A stretch of 52,763 nucleotides of DNA from an uncultured Lachnospiraceae bacterium (GTDB lineage: Bacteria > Bacillota > Clostridia > Lachnospirales > Lachnospiraceae), in the NCBI GenBank assembly GCA_947176065.1, contig CAMWPB010000030.1, forward strand, positions 1 to 52,763. Reading direction: 5' to 3'. The first letter of the stretch is position 1, and every line of letters begins with the position of its first letter. The position numbers were made by a program, and so were the translations under genes. Shown in pieces: positions 1 through 8,465 of the stretch. The notes below the pieces were generated by a model, which was given only the letters and a program-made list of their open reading frames with translations, was not told the origin of the DNA and did not search any database.

Positions 1-251
1 TTATAATATATATAATTAAGCGGGTCAAACCAATTTTATGTTTTAGCTTGTGGTTTTTAATCTAGTATATCCCGATTTCCATGATAATATAACGGATGGG
101 GATAGTGGGTTGTTTTTACACGGCCCTCCGTTTATGTGAAAATTTTGTGAAATTTTATGAAAAATTCAGGAAGCCGTTGACATTAATTTTTTAATGTAGA
201 AAAATAGAAACATCGGGCAATGACTTGACATAATATGAGGGAGGAATGACG
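1..251 (+). other. Upstream region of the ABC exporter, no gene
   Basis: This AT-rich stretch at the window edge holds no convincing ORF. It contains a TTGACA hexamer at 177-182, an overlapping palindrome at 180-197 and, at its end, the GGAGG ribosome site of the first gene. Nothing else is recognisable. Confidence 0.6.
180..197. promoter_or_regulatory. Palindromic operator-like site in front of the ABC exporter
   Basis: A perfect inverted repeat, ACATTAA-tttt-TTAATGT, overlaps a TTGACA hexamer about 55 bases upstream of the first exporter gene. A short AT-rich dyad over a -35 box is a usual place for a MarR- or TetR-type repressor. No such regulator is in the window, so it would lie to the left. 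Repressor control is inference. Confidence 0.4.
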
Positions 252-1988
252 ATGATTAAAACCCTTGCGGCACAAATCAAAGAGTATAAGAAAGTTTCGA
301 TCATAACGCCTGTTTTTATGATTCTGGAGGTCGTTTTTGAGATGCTGATCCCGTTTCTGATGGCGTCTATCATTGACGACGGTGTGGAGGCGGGCAATAT
401 GCAGCATATCTACGCGGTGGGCGCGGTGATGATTGCGGCGGCGCTCTGCGGGCTTTTCTGCGGCGTGATGGGCGGTAAATACGGCGCCAGGGCGTCTACG
501 GGCTTTGCGAAGAATTTAAGGCAGGCCATGTTTGAGAATATCCAGACATTTTCTTTTGCAAGTCTGGACAAATTCAGCACGGCGGGGCTGGTGACCAGAC
601 TGACCACGGATGTGACCAATATGCAGATGGCATACCAGATGATCCTGCGGATCTGTTTCCGCGCGCCGGTCAGCATGGTCTGCGCCATGGCGATGGCGTT
701 TTTGATCAACGCCCGGCTTGCCGGGATTTATCTGGTGGCGGTGGTTCTGCTCGGGGTGGTGCTGTTTTTCATTATCAGAGGCGCCATGAAATATTTCAAG
801 CAGGCGTTTCCGAAGTATGACGAGCTGAATGCCTCCGTGCAGGAGAACGTGAGCGCGATCCGCGTGGTGAAGGCTTACGTCAGGGAGGAACACGAGACGG
901 AGAAATTTAAGAAGGCCAGTCAGGGCATCTACGATATTTTCAGCAAGGCGGAGAAGCATGTGGTGCTGAACATGCCGGTTATGATGTTTACTGTTTACGG
1001 TTGTATTCTGCTGATCAGCTGGCTGGGCGCGAAGCAGATCGTGCAGGACACCCTGTCTACGGGCGAGCTGATGAGTCTGCTTACATACTGCATGAATATT
1101 CTGATGAGCCTGATGATGGTGGCCATGATCTTTGTGATGATCAGTATGAGTATCGCCAGCGCGGAGCGTATCTGTGAGGTGCTTAACGAGAAGAGTGACC
1201 TGACCAATCCGGCTGATCCTGTCTACGAAGTACAGAGCGGGGACATCGAGTTTCGGCATGTGGGCTTTTCCTACCATAAGGAGAGCAGCGAGGCGGTTTT
1301 ACATGATATTAACCTGAAAATACATGCCGGGGAGACCATTGGCATCATCGGCGGCACGGGCAGCGCAAAGACCAGTCTGGTCAATCTGATCAGCCGTCTC
1401 TATGACGTGACGGACGGTGCGGTGCTTGTGGGCGGAAGGGACGTCAGGGAGTATGATATCGAGACGCTTAGGAATCAGGTGTCGGTGGTTTTACAGAAAA
1501 ATGTGCTTTTCTCGGGTACGATTCTGGATAACCTGCGCTGGGGTGACGCGGATGCCACGGAGGAAGAGTGCAGGAGGGTGTGCAGGCTCGCCTGTGCGGA
1601 TGAGTTTATCGAGAAAATGCCGGAAGGGTATCACACCTACATAGAACAGGGCGGTACCAATGTCTCCGGCGGACAGAGGCAGAGACTTACCATCGCGAGG
1701 GCCCTTCTCAAGAAGCCGAAGGTATTGATTCTGGACGATTCCACCAGCGCGGTGGACACGGCCACGGACGCGAAGATCAGGAAGGCATTTGCGGAGGAGA
1801 TACCCGATACCACGAAGCTGATTATCGCCCAGCGTGTGGCGAGCGTGATGAATGCGGACCGCATTATCGTCATGGACGACGGGCGGGTGCATGGGTTTGG
1901 CACCCACGAGGAGCTGCTTCGTGATAATGAGATTTACAGGGAAGTTTACGAGTCGCAGACCAACGGAGGGGGCGACTTTGACGAATAA
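252..1988 (+). CDS. ABC transporter ATP-binding/permease protein, degenerate-site subunit of a heterodimeric exporter
   Basis: A half-size ABC exporter of 578 residues with an N-terminal transmembrane domain (about 1-310) and a C-terminal ATPase domain. The ATPase motifs depart from consensus. The P-loop at about 367-374 reads GGTGSAKT, with Ala for a conserved Gly. Walker B ends LDDS (D495, D496), so the catalytic Glu is replaced by Asp. The signature NVSGGQ (470-475) is intact. In known heterodimeric exporters such as TM287/288 and BmrCD one partner carries such a non-catalytic site, and the next gene carries the canonical one. The second ATG at 252 is chosen because GGAGG at 240-244 lies 7 bases upstream, against only 1-2 for the ATG at 246. 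The substrate cannot be told; multidrug or peptide export is likely. Confidence 0.88.
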   Translation: MIKTLAAQIKEYKKVSIITPVFMILEVVFEMLIPFLMASIIDDGVEAGNMQHIYAVGAVMIAAALCGLFCGVMGGKYGARASTGFAKNLRQAMFENIQTFSFASLDKFSTAGLVTRLTTDVTNMQMAYQMILRICFRAPVSMVCAMAMAFLINARLAGIYLVAVVLLGVVLFFIIRGAMKYFKQAFPKYDELNASVQENVSAIRVVKAYVREEHETEKFKKASQGIYDIFSKAEKHVVLNMPVMMFTVYGCILLISWLGAKQIVQDTLSTGELMSLLTYCMNILMSLMMVAMIFVMISMSIASAERICEVLNEKSDLTNPADPVYEVQSGDIEFRHVGFSYHKESSEAVLHDINLKIHAGETIGIIGGTGSAKTSLVNLISRLYDVTDGAVLVGGRDVREYDIETLRNQVSVVLQKNVLFSGTILDNLRWGDADATEEECRRVCRLACADEFIEKMPEGYHTYIEQGGTNVSGGQRQRLTIARALLKKPKVLILDDSTSAVDTATDAKIRKAFAEEIPDTTKLIIAQRVASVMNADRIIVMDDGRVHGFGTHEELLRDNEIYREVYESQTNGGGDFDE

Positions 1989-2024
1989 AACAAACTCCGT
2001 ATATATAGAAAGAGAGGTAATAGT

Positions 2025-3923
2025 ATGCCGGGACCACATGGAAGAATGCAGGGTGGAAAGAAAATAGAGAATCCGGGGAAGGTGTTTAAGCGCCTGATGC
2101 GGTATGTGATGAAAAGCTACGGCCCTCATCTGGTGATTGTAGCGGTGTTGATTTTTGTGAGCGTGCAGGCGAATGTACAGGGCACCATGTTTATCCAGAG
2201 CCTGATTGACGATTATATCGCACCCATGCTGACGCAGGACGTGCCGGATTTCTCGCCTCTGGCGGGGGCGATTGCAAGGGTGGCGTGTCTGTACCTGGTC
2301 GGCGTGCTGGCGTCCTTTGCGTGGAACCGCATTATGATTAATGTGACACAGGGAACACTGCGCAATGTGCGTGACGATCTGTTTGCCCATATGGAGACGC
2401 TTCCAATCAAGTATTTTGACACCCATGTGCATGGTGATATTATGTCAACCTATACGAACGATACGGAAACACTCAGGCAGATGATCAGCCAGAGTATGCC
2501 GCAGGTGTTTAACAGTGCGATCACGATTGTGAGCGTGCTGATCAGTATGATCATATTGAGTATACCGCTGACATTGGTGACGCTTGTTATGGTGGCGGTC
2601 ATGCTGGTTGTGACAAAGAAGGTGGCGGGCTTAAGCGGCCGGTATTTTCTGGAGCAGCAGAAGAATCTGGGTAAAGTCAACGGCTTTATCGAGGAGATGA
2701 TGAACGGCCAGAAGGTAGTCAAGGTGTTTAACCATGAGGAAAAGAATATCGAGGACTTCCGGAGCTTAAACGACGCGCTGTTTGAGAGCGCAGACAAGGC
2801 GAACTATCTGGTCAACGTGGTGGGGCCGGTGAACCAGCAGCTTGGCAATGTGAGCTATGTGGCCTGTGCCATCGTGGGCGGCGCGCTTGCGCTTTCCGGG
2901 GCAACGGGTTTAACGCTCGGAAAACTGGCGAGCTTTCTGACCTTTAACAGAAGCTTTAATATGCCGATAAATCAAGTAAGTCAACAGTTCAATTCCATTG
3001 TCATGGCGATGGCGGGCGCGGAGCGTATTTTCCGCATGCTGGATGAAAGCGCCGAGGCGGATAACGGATATGTGACCTTAGTCAATGTAAAGGAGGTGAA
3101 CGGGACGCTTGTGGAGACGCCGGAGCGCACCGGGCGCTGGGCATGGCGGCACGAGCATCAGGCGGATCATTCCGTAGATTATGTAGAACTTATGGGGGAT
3201 GTGGTTTTCGACGGCGTGGATTTCGGGTATAATGATGATAAGATGGTGCTCCACGATGTGAAGCTCTACGCTGAGCCGGGGCAGAAGATCGCCTTTGTCG
3301 GTTCCACGGGCGCGGGCAAGACGACCATTACCAACCTGATTAACCGCTTTTATGACATTCAGGACGGAAAGATCCGTTACGACGGCATCAATGTGAATAA
3401 GATAAAGAAGGCGGATCTGCGCCGGTCGCTTGGAATCGTGCTGCAGGATACCCACCTCTTTACCGGGACGGTGATGGAGAATATCCGCTACGGGAAGCTG
3501 GACGCCACCGACGAGGAAGTGCGGGCGGCGGCGAAGCTGGCCAATGCGGACAGCTTTATCCGAAGGCTGCCGGAGGGGTATGACACAGTGCTTTCCGGGG
3601 ACGGTGCCAACTTAAGTCAGGGACAGCGGCAGCTTCTGGCAATTGCAAGGGCGGCTGTGGCCGATCCGCCGGTACTGATTCTGGACGAGGCAACCAGTTC
3701 CATTGATACCCGTACGGAGCGCATTGTGCAGGATGGTATGGATAAACTGATGAAGGGCAGAACCACCTTCGTGATCGCCCACAGACTCTCAACGGTCAAA
3801 AACTCCGACTGCATTATGGTGCTGGAGCAGGGACGCATCATTGAGAGGGGTACCCACAACCAGTTGATTGAAGAACGCGGAAAATACTACCAGTTGTATA
3901 CCGGAAACGCAATTATTGCATAA
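2025..3923 (+). CDS. ABC transporter ATP-binding/permease protein, canonical-site subunit
   Basis: The second half-transporter of 632 residues, 36 bases after the first gene, with an AGAGAGG ribosome site. The membrane domain fills roughly the first 330 residues. An insert of about 50 residues then precedes the ATPase domain, as is common in Clostridial members of this group. P-loop GSTGAGKT (426-433), signature NLSQGQ (529-534) and Walker B LILDEAT with catalytic E555 are all canonical, so this subunit should carry the hydrolytic residues for the pair. Together the two genes form one exporter in the plasma membrane. Substrate unknown. Confidence 0.9.
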   Translation: MPGPHGRMQGGKKIENPGKVFKRLMRYVMKSYGPHLVIVAVLIFVSVQANVQGTMFIQSLIDDYIAPMLTQDVPDFSPLAGAIARVACLYLVGVLASFAWNRIMINVTQGTLRNVRDDLFAHMETLPIKYFDTHVHGDIMSTYTNDTETLRQMISQSMPQVFNSAITIVSVLISMIILSIPLTLVTLVMVAVMLVVTKKVAGLSGRYFLEQQKNLGKVNGFIEEMMNGQKVVKVFNHEEKNIEDFRSLNDALFESADKANYLVNVVGPVNQQLGNVSYVACAIVGGALALSGATGLTLGKLASFLTFNRSFNMPINQVSQQFNSIVMAMAGAERIFRMLDESAEADNGYVTLVNVKEVNGTLVETPERTGRWAWRHEHQADHSVDYVELMGDVVFDGVDFGYNDDKMVLHDVKLYAEPGQKIAFVGSTGAGKTTITNLINRFYDIQDGKIRYDGINVNKIKKADLRRSLGIVLQDTHLFTGTVMENIRYGKLDATDEEVRAAAKLANADSFIRRLPEGYDTVLSGDGANLSQGQRQLLAIARAAVADPPVLILDEATSSIDTRTERIVQDGMDKLMKGRTTFVIAHRLSTVKNSDCIMVLEQGRIIERGTHNQLIEERGKYYQLYTGNAIIA

Positions 3924-3948
3924 ATTAAATTTAATTTGTAGTATAAAG

Positions 3949-3977
3949 TTGACATTTGGAGCAAAAAATTATATATT
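3949..3977 (+). promoter_or_regulatory. Sigma-A type promoter of the blaI-blaR1-like operon
   Basis: TTGACA at 3949-3954 and TATATT at 3972-3977 are separated by 17 bases. Transcription would start just inside or before the dyad at 3984-4008, which fits autorepression by the BlaI-type protein. Confidence 0.65.
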
Positions 3978-3983
3978 AAGATT

Positions 3984-4008
3984 GACTACAGGGATTAGTC
4001 CCATAGTC
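3984..4008. promoter_or_regulatory. Interrupted dyad, probable BlaI/MecI-type operator
   Basis: The site reads GACTA-ca-GGGA-ttag-TCCC-a-TAGTC, a 9+9 interrupted palindrome directly after the -10 box. BlaI/MecI repressors bind dyads containing TACA/TGTA cores. This one has CTACA on the left half only, so the match is by position and symmetry rather than exact consensus. Confidence 0.55.
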
Positions 4009-4032
4009 GGAAAGACATGAGAAAAAAGATAC

Positions 4033-4395
4033 ATGAAAAAGATTTATGACGTATCCGAAGCGGAAATGGAGGTCATGGAAAAGCTGTGGGAGCATGGGGA
4101 CGGCATTAAGCAGTCCGAACTGCTCGCCCTGTTTGAAGCGGACGGAAAAGAGTGGAAGAGACAGACTCTCAATACCTTTTTGTCACGGTTAGAGGGTAAA
4201 GGATTATTAAAGCGGGAAAACAGAATAGTGAAAGTTGTGTACAGTCGGGAAGAGTACAACGGCATGCAGATGAAAACAGTGATTGATCATGTGTATGGTG
4301 GAAGATTGAGTAATTTTGTCGCGTCATTTGTGAAGGAAAATTCGATTACTGAGAGCGATGCGAGGGATTTGATTGATTTTCTGGAGAACAACTAG
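4033..4395 (+). CDS. BlaI/MecI/CopY-family transcriptional repressor
   Basis: A 120-residue protein of usual length for the family. It has an N-terminal winged helix (VSEAEMEVMEKLWEHG opens helix 1, and QTLNTFLSRLEGKGLLKRE is the recognition region with the wing) and a C-terminal helical dimerisation part. It is followed 11 bases later by a membrane metalloprotease of the BlaR1 type, the standard sensor partner that inactivates such repressors by cleavage. The dyad directly upstream is the likely autoregulatory operator. The start has no strong Shine-Dalgarno. No beta-lactamase gene is nearby, so the regulon is unknown. Confidence 0.88.
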   Translation: MKKIYDVSEAEMEVMEKLWEHGDGIKQSELLALFEADGKEWKRQTLNTFLSRLEGKGLLKRENRIVKVVYSREEYNGMQMKTVIDHVYGGRLSNFVASFVKENSITESDARDLIDFLENN

Positions 4396-4406
4396 GAGAA
4401 AGAGAA

Positions 4407-5765
4407 ATGGAATATCTATTGGTCATGTCTCTTTCGGGAAGTACGATGACCAGTATGCATCTATTGCTACGCCTCCTATTGAAAGATAAGACTTGTGCAA
4501 GATTTTACGATCTGCTCGCCAGAGTGGCGATTCTGTATTATCTGATTCCTTTACCTTACTTGAAGAAATATTATGCAGCGGCATTCCGCGTGATCTGGAC
4601 GGAGAGTTCTCTGGAGATTTCGCGGGTACCGCTGACATGGAGAAATCATATTGTTCACGCCGAAGGGACAATGCATGTGAACATCTTTGCCGGTATGCAG
4701 ACGGCGGCAGCCATTGTATGGATGATGGGAGTCGGTGTTCTGCTGGCAGGACAAGTAGCGGAGTATGTATCGCTGGCCCGTGCGGCGGCCAGGTATGCTG
4801 ATCGTGTAATGATATCGGAACAGAGAATTTTTCTTGACGGATTGAAGGAGCAATACGGAATCCGGCGGCGCGTGTTCCTGTATGAGACGACAGCGGAGGA
4901 GCGTACCATAACCTTTGGATTTTTCAGGCCGGTAATTGTCTGCAGCAGGGATGTGGCAAGCCGGGAGGCGGAGCTGCTTGTGCGGCATGAGTTGGTACAT
5001 ATCAAACGCATGGATGTGCTGTGGAAGCTGTTTATGCAGTTGGCGGTGATGCTACACTGGTGTAATCCGATGGTTTGGATATTGCGTCGGGATTTCGAAC
5101 AGGTCTGCGAGTGCTCCTGTGACGAGACCGTGATGCATGGAAAGACGAAGGAGGAGGTGAAAGAGTATCTGCGCCTGATGATTGAGGAGGCGCGGGAAAA
5201 GAAAACGGAAAGGGGCTCCCCGCGGTGGAAGTCCGATTTTGGAGACAACGCACAAAAGATAAGGGAAAGGATGGAGAATCTAATGAGAGGGAAGAAGTGG
5301 AACCGCATTGCGGCGGTAATGTTAGTGGCAACATTGGCTTTTGCAAATTCCATGACGGTGTTTGCTTATAGAGATTCGTTTGAAAGAGAGTTACCTGAGA
5401 ATACTTCGCAGGAAGAAATAGAGATGACGATGCAAAACGATACTTTCTTGTTTATTCCGGAAGAAATGGATGAGGAAGTGGTGCGGGAGTTTAAACAGGC
5501 GGAAATGCTGGATGTTGTACAGGAGATTCAGTATGATAGACAATTTATGGACGAGACGGGCAATATCTATCCGATTGCGGAGGATGACGGGATTGAGCCG
5601 TACTGCAACCATACCTTTGTTTCAGGAACGGGGTATGATCATACTAAAACTTCGGATGGCGGTTGTATAATGAGAGAATTTTATGCGCAAAGATGCAGTA
5701 AGTGCGGCTATGTGATACAGGGCGACTGGATCAATACGATTACATTTGCGAAGTGCCCGCACTGA
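4407..5765 (+). CDS. M56-family (BlaR1-like) membrane metalloprotease and sensor
   Basis: A 452-residue integral membrane protein. The zinc protease motif HELVH lies at 194-198 (H194, E195, H198) in a cytoplasmic loop between transmembrane segments, followed by HWCNPMVW, characteristic of M56 peptidases. A last membrane segment lies at about 295-315. The C-terminal 135 residues outside the membrane are much shorter than the penicillin-binding sensor of true BlaR1. They end in a cysteine-rich part with a C-x-x-C pair (RCSKCG) and a terminal KCPH. It is translated from an AGGAGA site 11 bases after the repressor gene and should relieve repression on an extracellular signal. The signal is unlikely to be a beta-lactam. 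Confidence 0.83.
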   Translation: MEYLLVMSLSGSTMTSMHLLLRLLLKDKTCARFYDLLARVAILYYLIPLPYLKKYYAAAFRVIWTESSLEISRVPLTWRNHIVHAEGTMHVNIFAGMQTAAAIVWMMGVGVLLAGQVAEYVSLARAAARYADRVMISEQRIFLDGLKEQYGIRRRVFLYETTAEERTITFGFFRPVIVCSRDVASREAELLVRHELVHIKRMDVLWKLFMQLAVMLHWCNPMVWILRRDFEQVCECSCDETVMHGKTKEEVKEYLRLMIEEAREKKTERGSPRWKSDFGDNAQKIRERMENLMRGKKWNRIAAVMLVATLAFANSMTVFAYRDSFERELPENTSQEEIEMTMQNDTFLFIPEEMDEEVVREFKQAEMLDVVQEIQYDRQFMDETGNIYPIAEDDGIEPYCNHTFVSGTGYDHTKTSDGGCIMREFYAQRCSKCGYVIQGDWINTITFAKCPH

Positions 5766-5940
5766 CAGGGCGGATTAGCATGAGGGCATTTTGGTTGGGA
5801 AACCGGCGTTTCCGGGCAGTACCGGGGGCACCGGACATGAAAAGGGTAATGCCGCAGCAAGAGAGCGGACCGTTCAGGGGTCATGGGTTCTCTTCTGCGA
5901 TCATTATAGCACTGCGTACAGTGTAAAAGGGGATAGGATA

Positions 5941-5966
5941 CGGGCGGCTATGCAGATAGCCGCCCG
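5941..5966 (+). terminator. Perfect 11-bp GC-rich hairpin, probable terminator
   Basis: CGGGCGGCTAT-gcag-ATAGCCGCCCG folds perfectly. It lies 175 bases after the BlaR1-like gene. The downstream T tract is weak (ggttttc), so termination may be partial. Confidence 0.5.
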
Positions 5967-6032
5967 GCCTGGTTTTCGGGGAGAAAAGAATTTGTGGGAT
6001 GGGAGGAAATGCTTGATAGAAATGCGGGGAGG

Positions 6033-6059
6033 GGATATGATAGTGGTAGGGAAGTTGGA
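6033..6059 (+). repeat. Direct repeat, left copy, flanking the MntA/HepT pair
   Basis: This copy shares an identical 15-base core (ggtagggaagttgga, 6045-6059) with 6744-6758. Near-identical bases extend to its left (ggatatgat against ggatttgat). Together the two copies bracket the toxin-antitoxin genes. Confidence 0.7.
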
Positions 6060-6095
6060 GGAAAGAATCGGTCAGGAGAGGTGAGGAGGTTTTTT

Positions 6096-6377
6096 ATGAC
6101 GATAGAAAATCTAAAAAGCATCATACGAAAAATTGTGGATGACTATCCGATTAAAAGGGTTTCCCTGTTTGGATCAAGAGCAGAGGGTACCAATCGTGAA
6201 GACAGTGATGTGGATTTAATTATGGAGTTTTTAATGCCGGTTTCTTTACTTACATTGTCCATGATAAAAGTGAAACTTGAGGAAATGCTGAATGTAGGAG
6301 TGGATATTATACACGGCCCGCTCAAAGAGACGGATTTGATTGAAGTCGGAAAGGTAGTAGAACTGTATGCAGCATAG
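6096..6377 (+). CDS. mntA: MntA-type minimal nucleotidyltransferase antitoxin
   Basis: A 93-residue nucleotidyltransferase with the motif G26-S27-X10-D38-x-D40, the metal-binding signature of minimal nucleotidyltransferases. The start follows an AGGAGG at 6084-6089. The gene overlaps the following HEPN gene by 11 bases, the usual arrangement of MntA/HepT toxin-antitoxin pairs. In the characterised pairs the antitoxin modifies the HEPN toxin with AMP to silence it. Here this is inferred from family and pairing. Confidence 0.85.
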   Translation: MTIENLKSIIRKIVDDYPIKRVSLFGSRAEGTNREDSDVDLIMEFLMPVSLLTLSMIKVKLEEMLNVGVDIIHGPLKETDLIEVGKVVELYAA

Positions 6378-6729
6378 GGATCGAATCATTGTTGAGAAAG
6401 TGATTGCAGAAATAAATATCGGATGTGAAATGCTGGGAGAAGCTGCTTTGGAAGAATTTCTCGCTGATGAGAAGCTGAAACGGGCAGTTAGCATGACTGT
6501 TATTAATATCGGTGAGCTTGTTAAAAATGTTACAGATGGAACAAGAAAAGAATATCCACAGATTCCGTGGAAAGCAATAGCGGGAATGCGTGACATTGCG
6601 GCGCATAAGTACCAGACTTTGAGGATGGAAGATGTTTACCATACCGTTTATACTGATTTTCCAGAATTAGAGAGTCAGTTGAGAAATATTTTATATGGGC
6701 AGCGGTCGGAGGAAGAGACGGATATCTAA
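6367..6729 (+). CDS. hepT: HepT-like (DUF86, HEPN) RNase toxin
   Basis: A 120-residue, mostly helical HEPN protein. The active-site motif is R75-x4-H80 followed by Tyr82 (RDIAAHKY). The Asn often found after the Arg is Asp in this protein. The Tyr is the residue AMPylated by MntA in studied systems. Translation is coupled to mntA through the 11-base overlap. The pair is bracketed by direct repeats and looks like a small mobile cargo. It should act as an RNA nuclease when unmodified. Confidence 0.83.
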   Translation: MQHRDRIIVEKVIAEINIGCEMLGEAALEEFLADEKLKRAVSMTVINIGELVKNVTDGTRKEYPQIPWKAIAGMRDIAAHKYQTLRMEDVYHTVYTDFPELESQLRNILYGQRSEEETDI

Positions 6730-6732
6730 AAT

Positions 6733-6758
6733 GGATTTGATGCGGTAGGGAAGTTGGA
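6733..6758 (+). repeat. Direct repeat, right copy, flanking the MntA/HepT pair
   Basis: The right-hand copy of the repeat at 6033-6059. The 15-base core at 6744-6758 is identical, and the spacing between cores is 699 bases. Confidence 0.7.
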
Positions 6759-6774
6759 ATAGCAAAAAATGGGC

Positions 6775-6802
6775 TTGCAGTTTTCTGCAGGCCTGTTATA
6801 AT
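6775..6802 (+). promoter_or_regulatory. Promoter of the cysteine desulfurase gene
   Basis: TTGCAG at 6775-6780 and TATAAT at 6797-6802 have 16-base spacing. The -35 side lies in a small hairpin (GCTTGCAG-tttt-CTGCAGGC), which may be the terminator of the toxin-antitoxin pair. Confidence 0.6.
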
Positions 6803-6855
6803 ATCCAATAGAATAGTAAACCGATAGGAATTATATAAAATGGAGAAGCAGGGAT

Positions 6856-8034
6856 ATGAATAAGAGAATCTACTTGGATAATGCCGCTACCACGAGAGTG
6901 CATGAGGAAGTGCTGCAGGAGATGATGCCCTATTTCCGGGAAAACTACGCGAATCCTTCCGCTATATACAGCTTCGCCGGAGAGGCGAAGAAGGCGGTGG
7001 GAATTGCCAGAGAGCGGGCGGCGGTCTTGATCGGCGCGAAGCCGAATGAGATCTATTTTACGGCGGGCGGCAGTGAGTCCGACAACTGGGCGATCCGTGC
7101 TGTGGCGGAGAGACTGCAGGAGAAGGGGCGCCACATTATTACGAGCAGAATTGAGCACCACGCGGTACTGCACACCTGCCAGTATCTGGAAAAACGGGGA
7201 TACGAGGTGACCTATCTGGATGTGGACGAGGAGGGAAAGGTCTCGCCGGAGGCTTTGGAGAAAGCCATCCGCCCGGATACCATCCTGATTTCCGTGATGG
7301 CGGCAAACAACGAGATCGGAACCATTGAGCCGGTGGCCAGAATCGGGGAGATTGCCCATGAGAGAGGGGTTCTTTTTCACACGGACGCGGTGCAGGCCTA
7401 CGGGCATATGCCGCTGCATGCGGAGGAGATGCACATCGACCTGCTTTCCGCCAGCGGCCATAAGCTGAACGGGCCGAAGGGCGCGGGCATCCTGTACTGT
7501 CGGGAGAATGTGCGGCTGCATCCGCTGATTCACGGCGGCGCGCAGGAGAGAGGGCGCAGGGCAGGCACCTTAAATGTGCCGGGCATTGTAGGCTTCGGGA
7601 AGGCGGCGGCCCTGGCGGGAGAAACCTTGCAGGAGAGACACGCCAAGGAGGCGGCCCTGCGGGATTATCTGATTGACAGGGTACTTGCGGAAATTCCCTA
7701 CACAAGGCTGAACGGCCACAGACAGGACAGGCTTTCCAATAACGCGCATTTCTGTTTTCGGTTCATAGAGGGAGAGTCCCTGCTGATTCTGTTAGACCAG
7801 CGGGGCATCTGCGGTTCCAGCGGATCGGCCTGTACCTCGGGCGCGCTTGACCCGTCCCATGTGCTTCTGGCCATCGGACTGCCTCATGAGATTGCCCATG
7901 GGTCGCTGCGGCTGACGCTCTCGGAAGAAACCACAAGGGAAGAGCTTGACGGGACGGTGGAGGCGCTGAAGGAGATTGTGGGGCGCCTGCGCGAAATGTC
8001 GCCGTTGTATGAAGATTTTGCGCGTAAAGCATGA
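6856..8034 (+). CDS. nifS: Cysteine desulfurase, NifS/IscS family
   Basis: A 392-residue PLP enzyme that takes sulfur from cysteine and delivers it as persulfide for Fe-S cluster assembly. It opens with YLDNAATT. The PLP lysine K203 sits in SGHKLNGPKG, and the persulfide cysteine C326 sits in GSSGSACTSG on a short loop. Length and motifs are full for the group I/NifS type. The next functional gene is the IscU/NifU scaffold, its direct sulfur acceptor. Between them lie 190 bases of structured sequence and a tandem duplication. Confidence 0.93.
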   Translation: MNKRIYLDNAATTRVHEEVLQEMMPYFRENYANPSAIYSFAGEAKKAVGIARERAAVLIGAKPNEIYFTAGGSESDNWAIRAVAERLQEKGRHIITSRIEHHAVLHTCQYLEKRGYEVTYLDVDEEGKVSPEALEKAIRPDTILISVMAANNEIGTIEPVARIGEIAHERGVLFHTDAVQAYGHMPLHAEEMHIDLLSASGHKLNGPKGAGILYCRENVRLHPLIHGGAQERGRRAGTLNVPGIVGFGKAAALAGETLQERHAKEAALRDYLIDRVLAEIPYTRLNGHRQDRLSNNAHFCFRFIEGESLLILLDQRGICGSSGSACTSGALDPSHVLLAIGLPHEIAHGSLRLTLSEETTREELDGTVEALKEIVGRLREMSPLYEDFARKA

Positions 8035-8061
8035 GCAGTGCACAGACAGAGGAAAAGCAAA

Positions 8062-8465
8062 GAGGGGAGCTCGCTCACCGAAGTGCTTTTCCGAATGGAT
8101 GTATAGGGCGAAGCCCGCGGGCGAGATGAAGCGGTGCTGGACATCCGGGGGATGTCCGCTCAGCACGGACCGAAGTGGAACGGAGACGCGGAATCGAGCT
8201 GCACTGCGGAATAAGGGAGAAGATATTATGTACAGTGAAAAAGTGATGGATCATTTTAATCATCCCCGCAATATGGGGGAAATCGAGAACCCCAGCGGCG
8301 TCGGTACGGTGGGCAACGCGAAGTGCGGCGATATCATGCGCATCTATCTGGACGTGGATGAGGCCGGTGTCATACAGGACGTAAAGTTCAAGACCTTCGG
8401 CTGCGGCGCGGCTGTGGCGACCAGCAGTATGGCCACCGAGCTGGTGAAGGGGAAGACGGTGGAGG
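8062..8465 (+). repeat. 400-bp tandem duplication, first copy
   Basis: Bases 8062-8465 recur without mismatch at 8462-8865, an exact 400-base offset. The copies overlap by GAGG at the junction, as expected of duplication through microhomology. The unit covers most of the nifS-nifU spacer and the first 79 codons of nifU. Confidence 0.95.
8134..8166. other. Structured hairpin in the nifS-nifU spacer
   Basis: Nested pairing GTGCTG-GACATCC-ggg-GGATGTC-cgct-CAGCAC, preceded by the palindrome GCCCGCGGGC at 8113-8122. There is no T tract, so it is not a simple terminator. The same element recurs at 8534-8566 through the duplication. Function unknown: an RNA-processing or stability element, or a dispersed repeat. 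Confidence 0.5.

Larger units (their letters stand above)
5766..6095 (+). other. 330-base gap with a strong hairpin and a direct-repeat copy
   Basis: No credible gene here: the longest reading frames have odd composition and no ribosome site. The stretch contains the perfect hairpin at 5941-5966 and the left copy of a short direct repeat at 6033-6059 that recurs after the toxin-antitoxin pair. Confidence 0.55.

Noticed and set aside
516..1277. Long minus-strand ORF of 253 codons over the first ABC gene
   Set aside because: His/Arg-rich antisense shadow of a well-supported gene; many similar ones occur over clpB, the chemoreceptor and prfA.
4018..4050. Short ORF beginning at ATG 4018 before the BlaI-type gene
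   Set aside because: Only ten codons with no ribosome site; the overlap is probably chance.
5791..6084. 97-codon ORF between the BlaR1-like gene and mntA
   Set aside because: No ribosome site, runs through a strong hairpin and a direct repeat, and its composition does not resemble a protein family.
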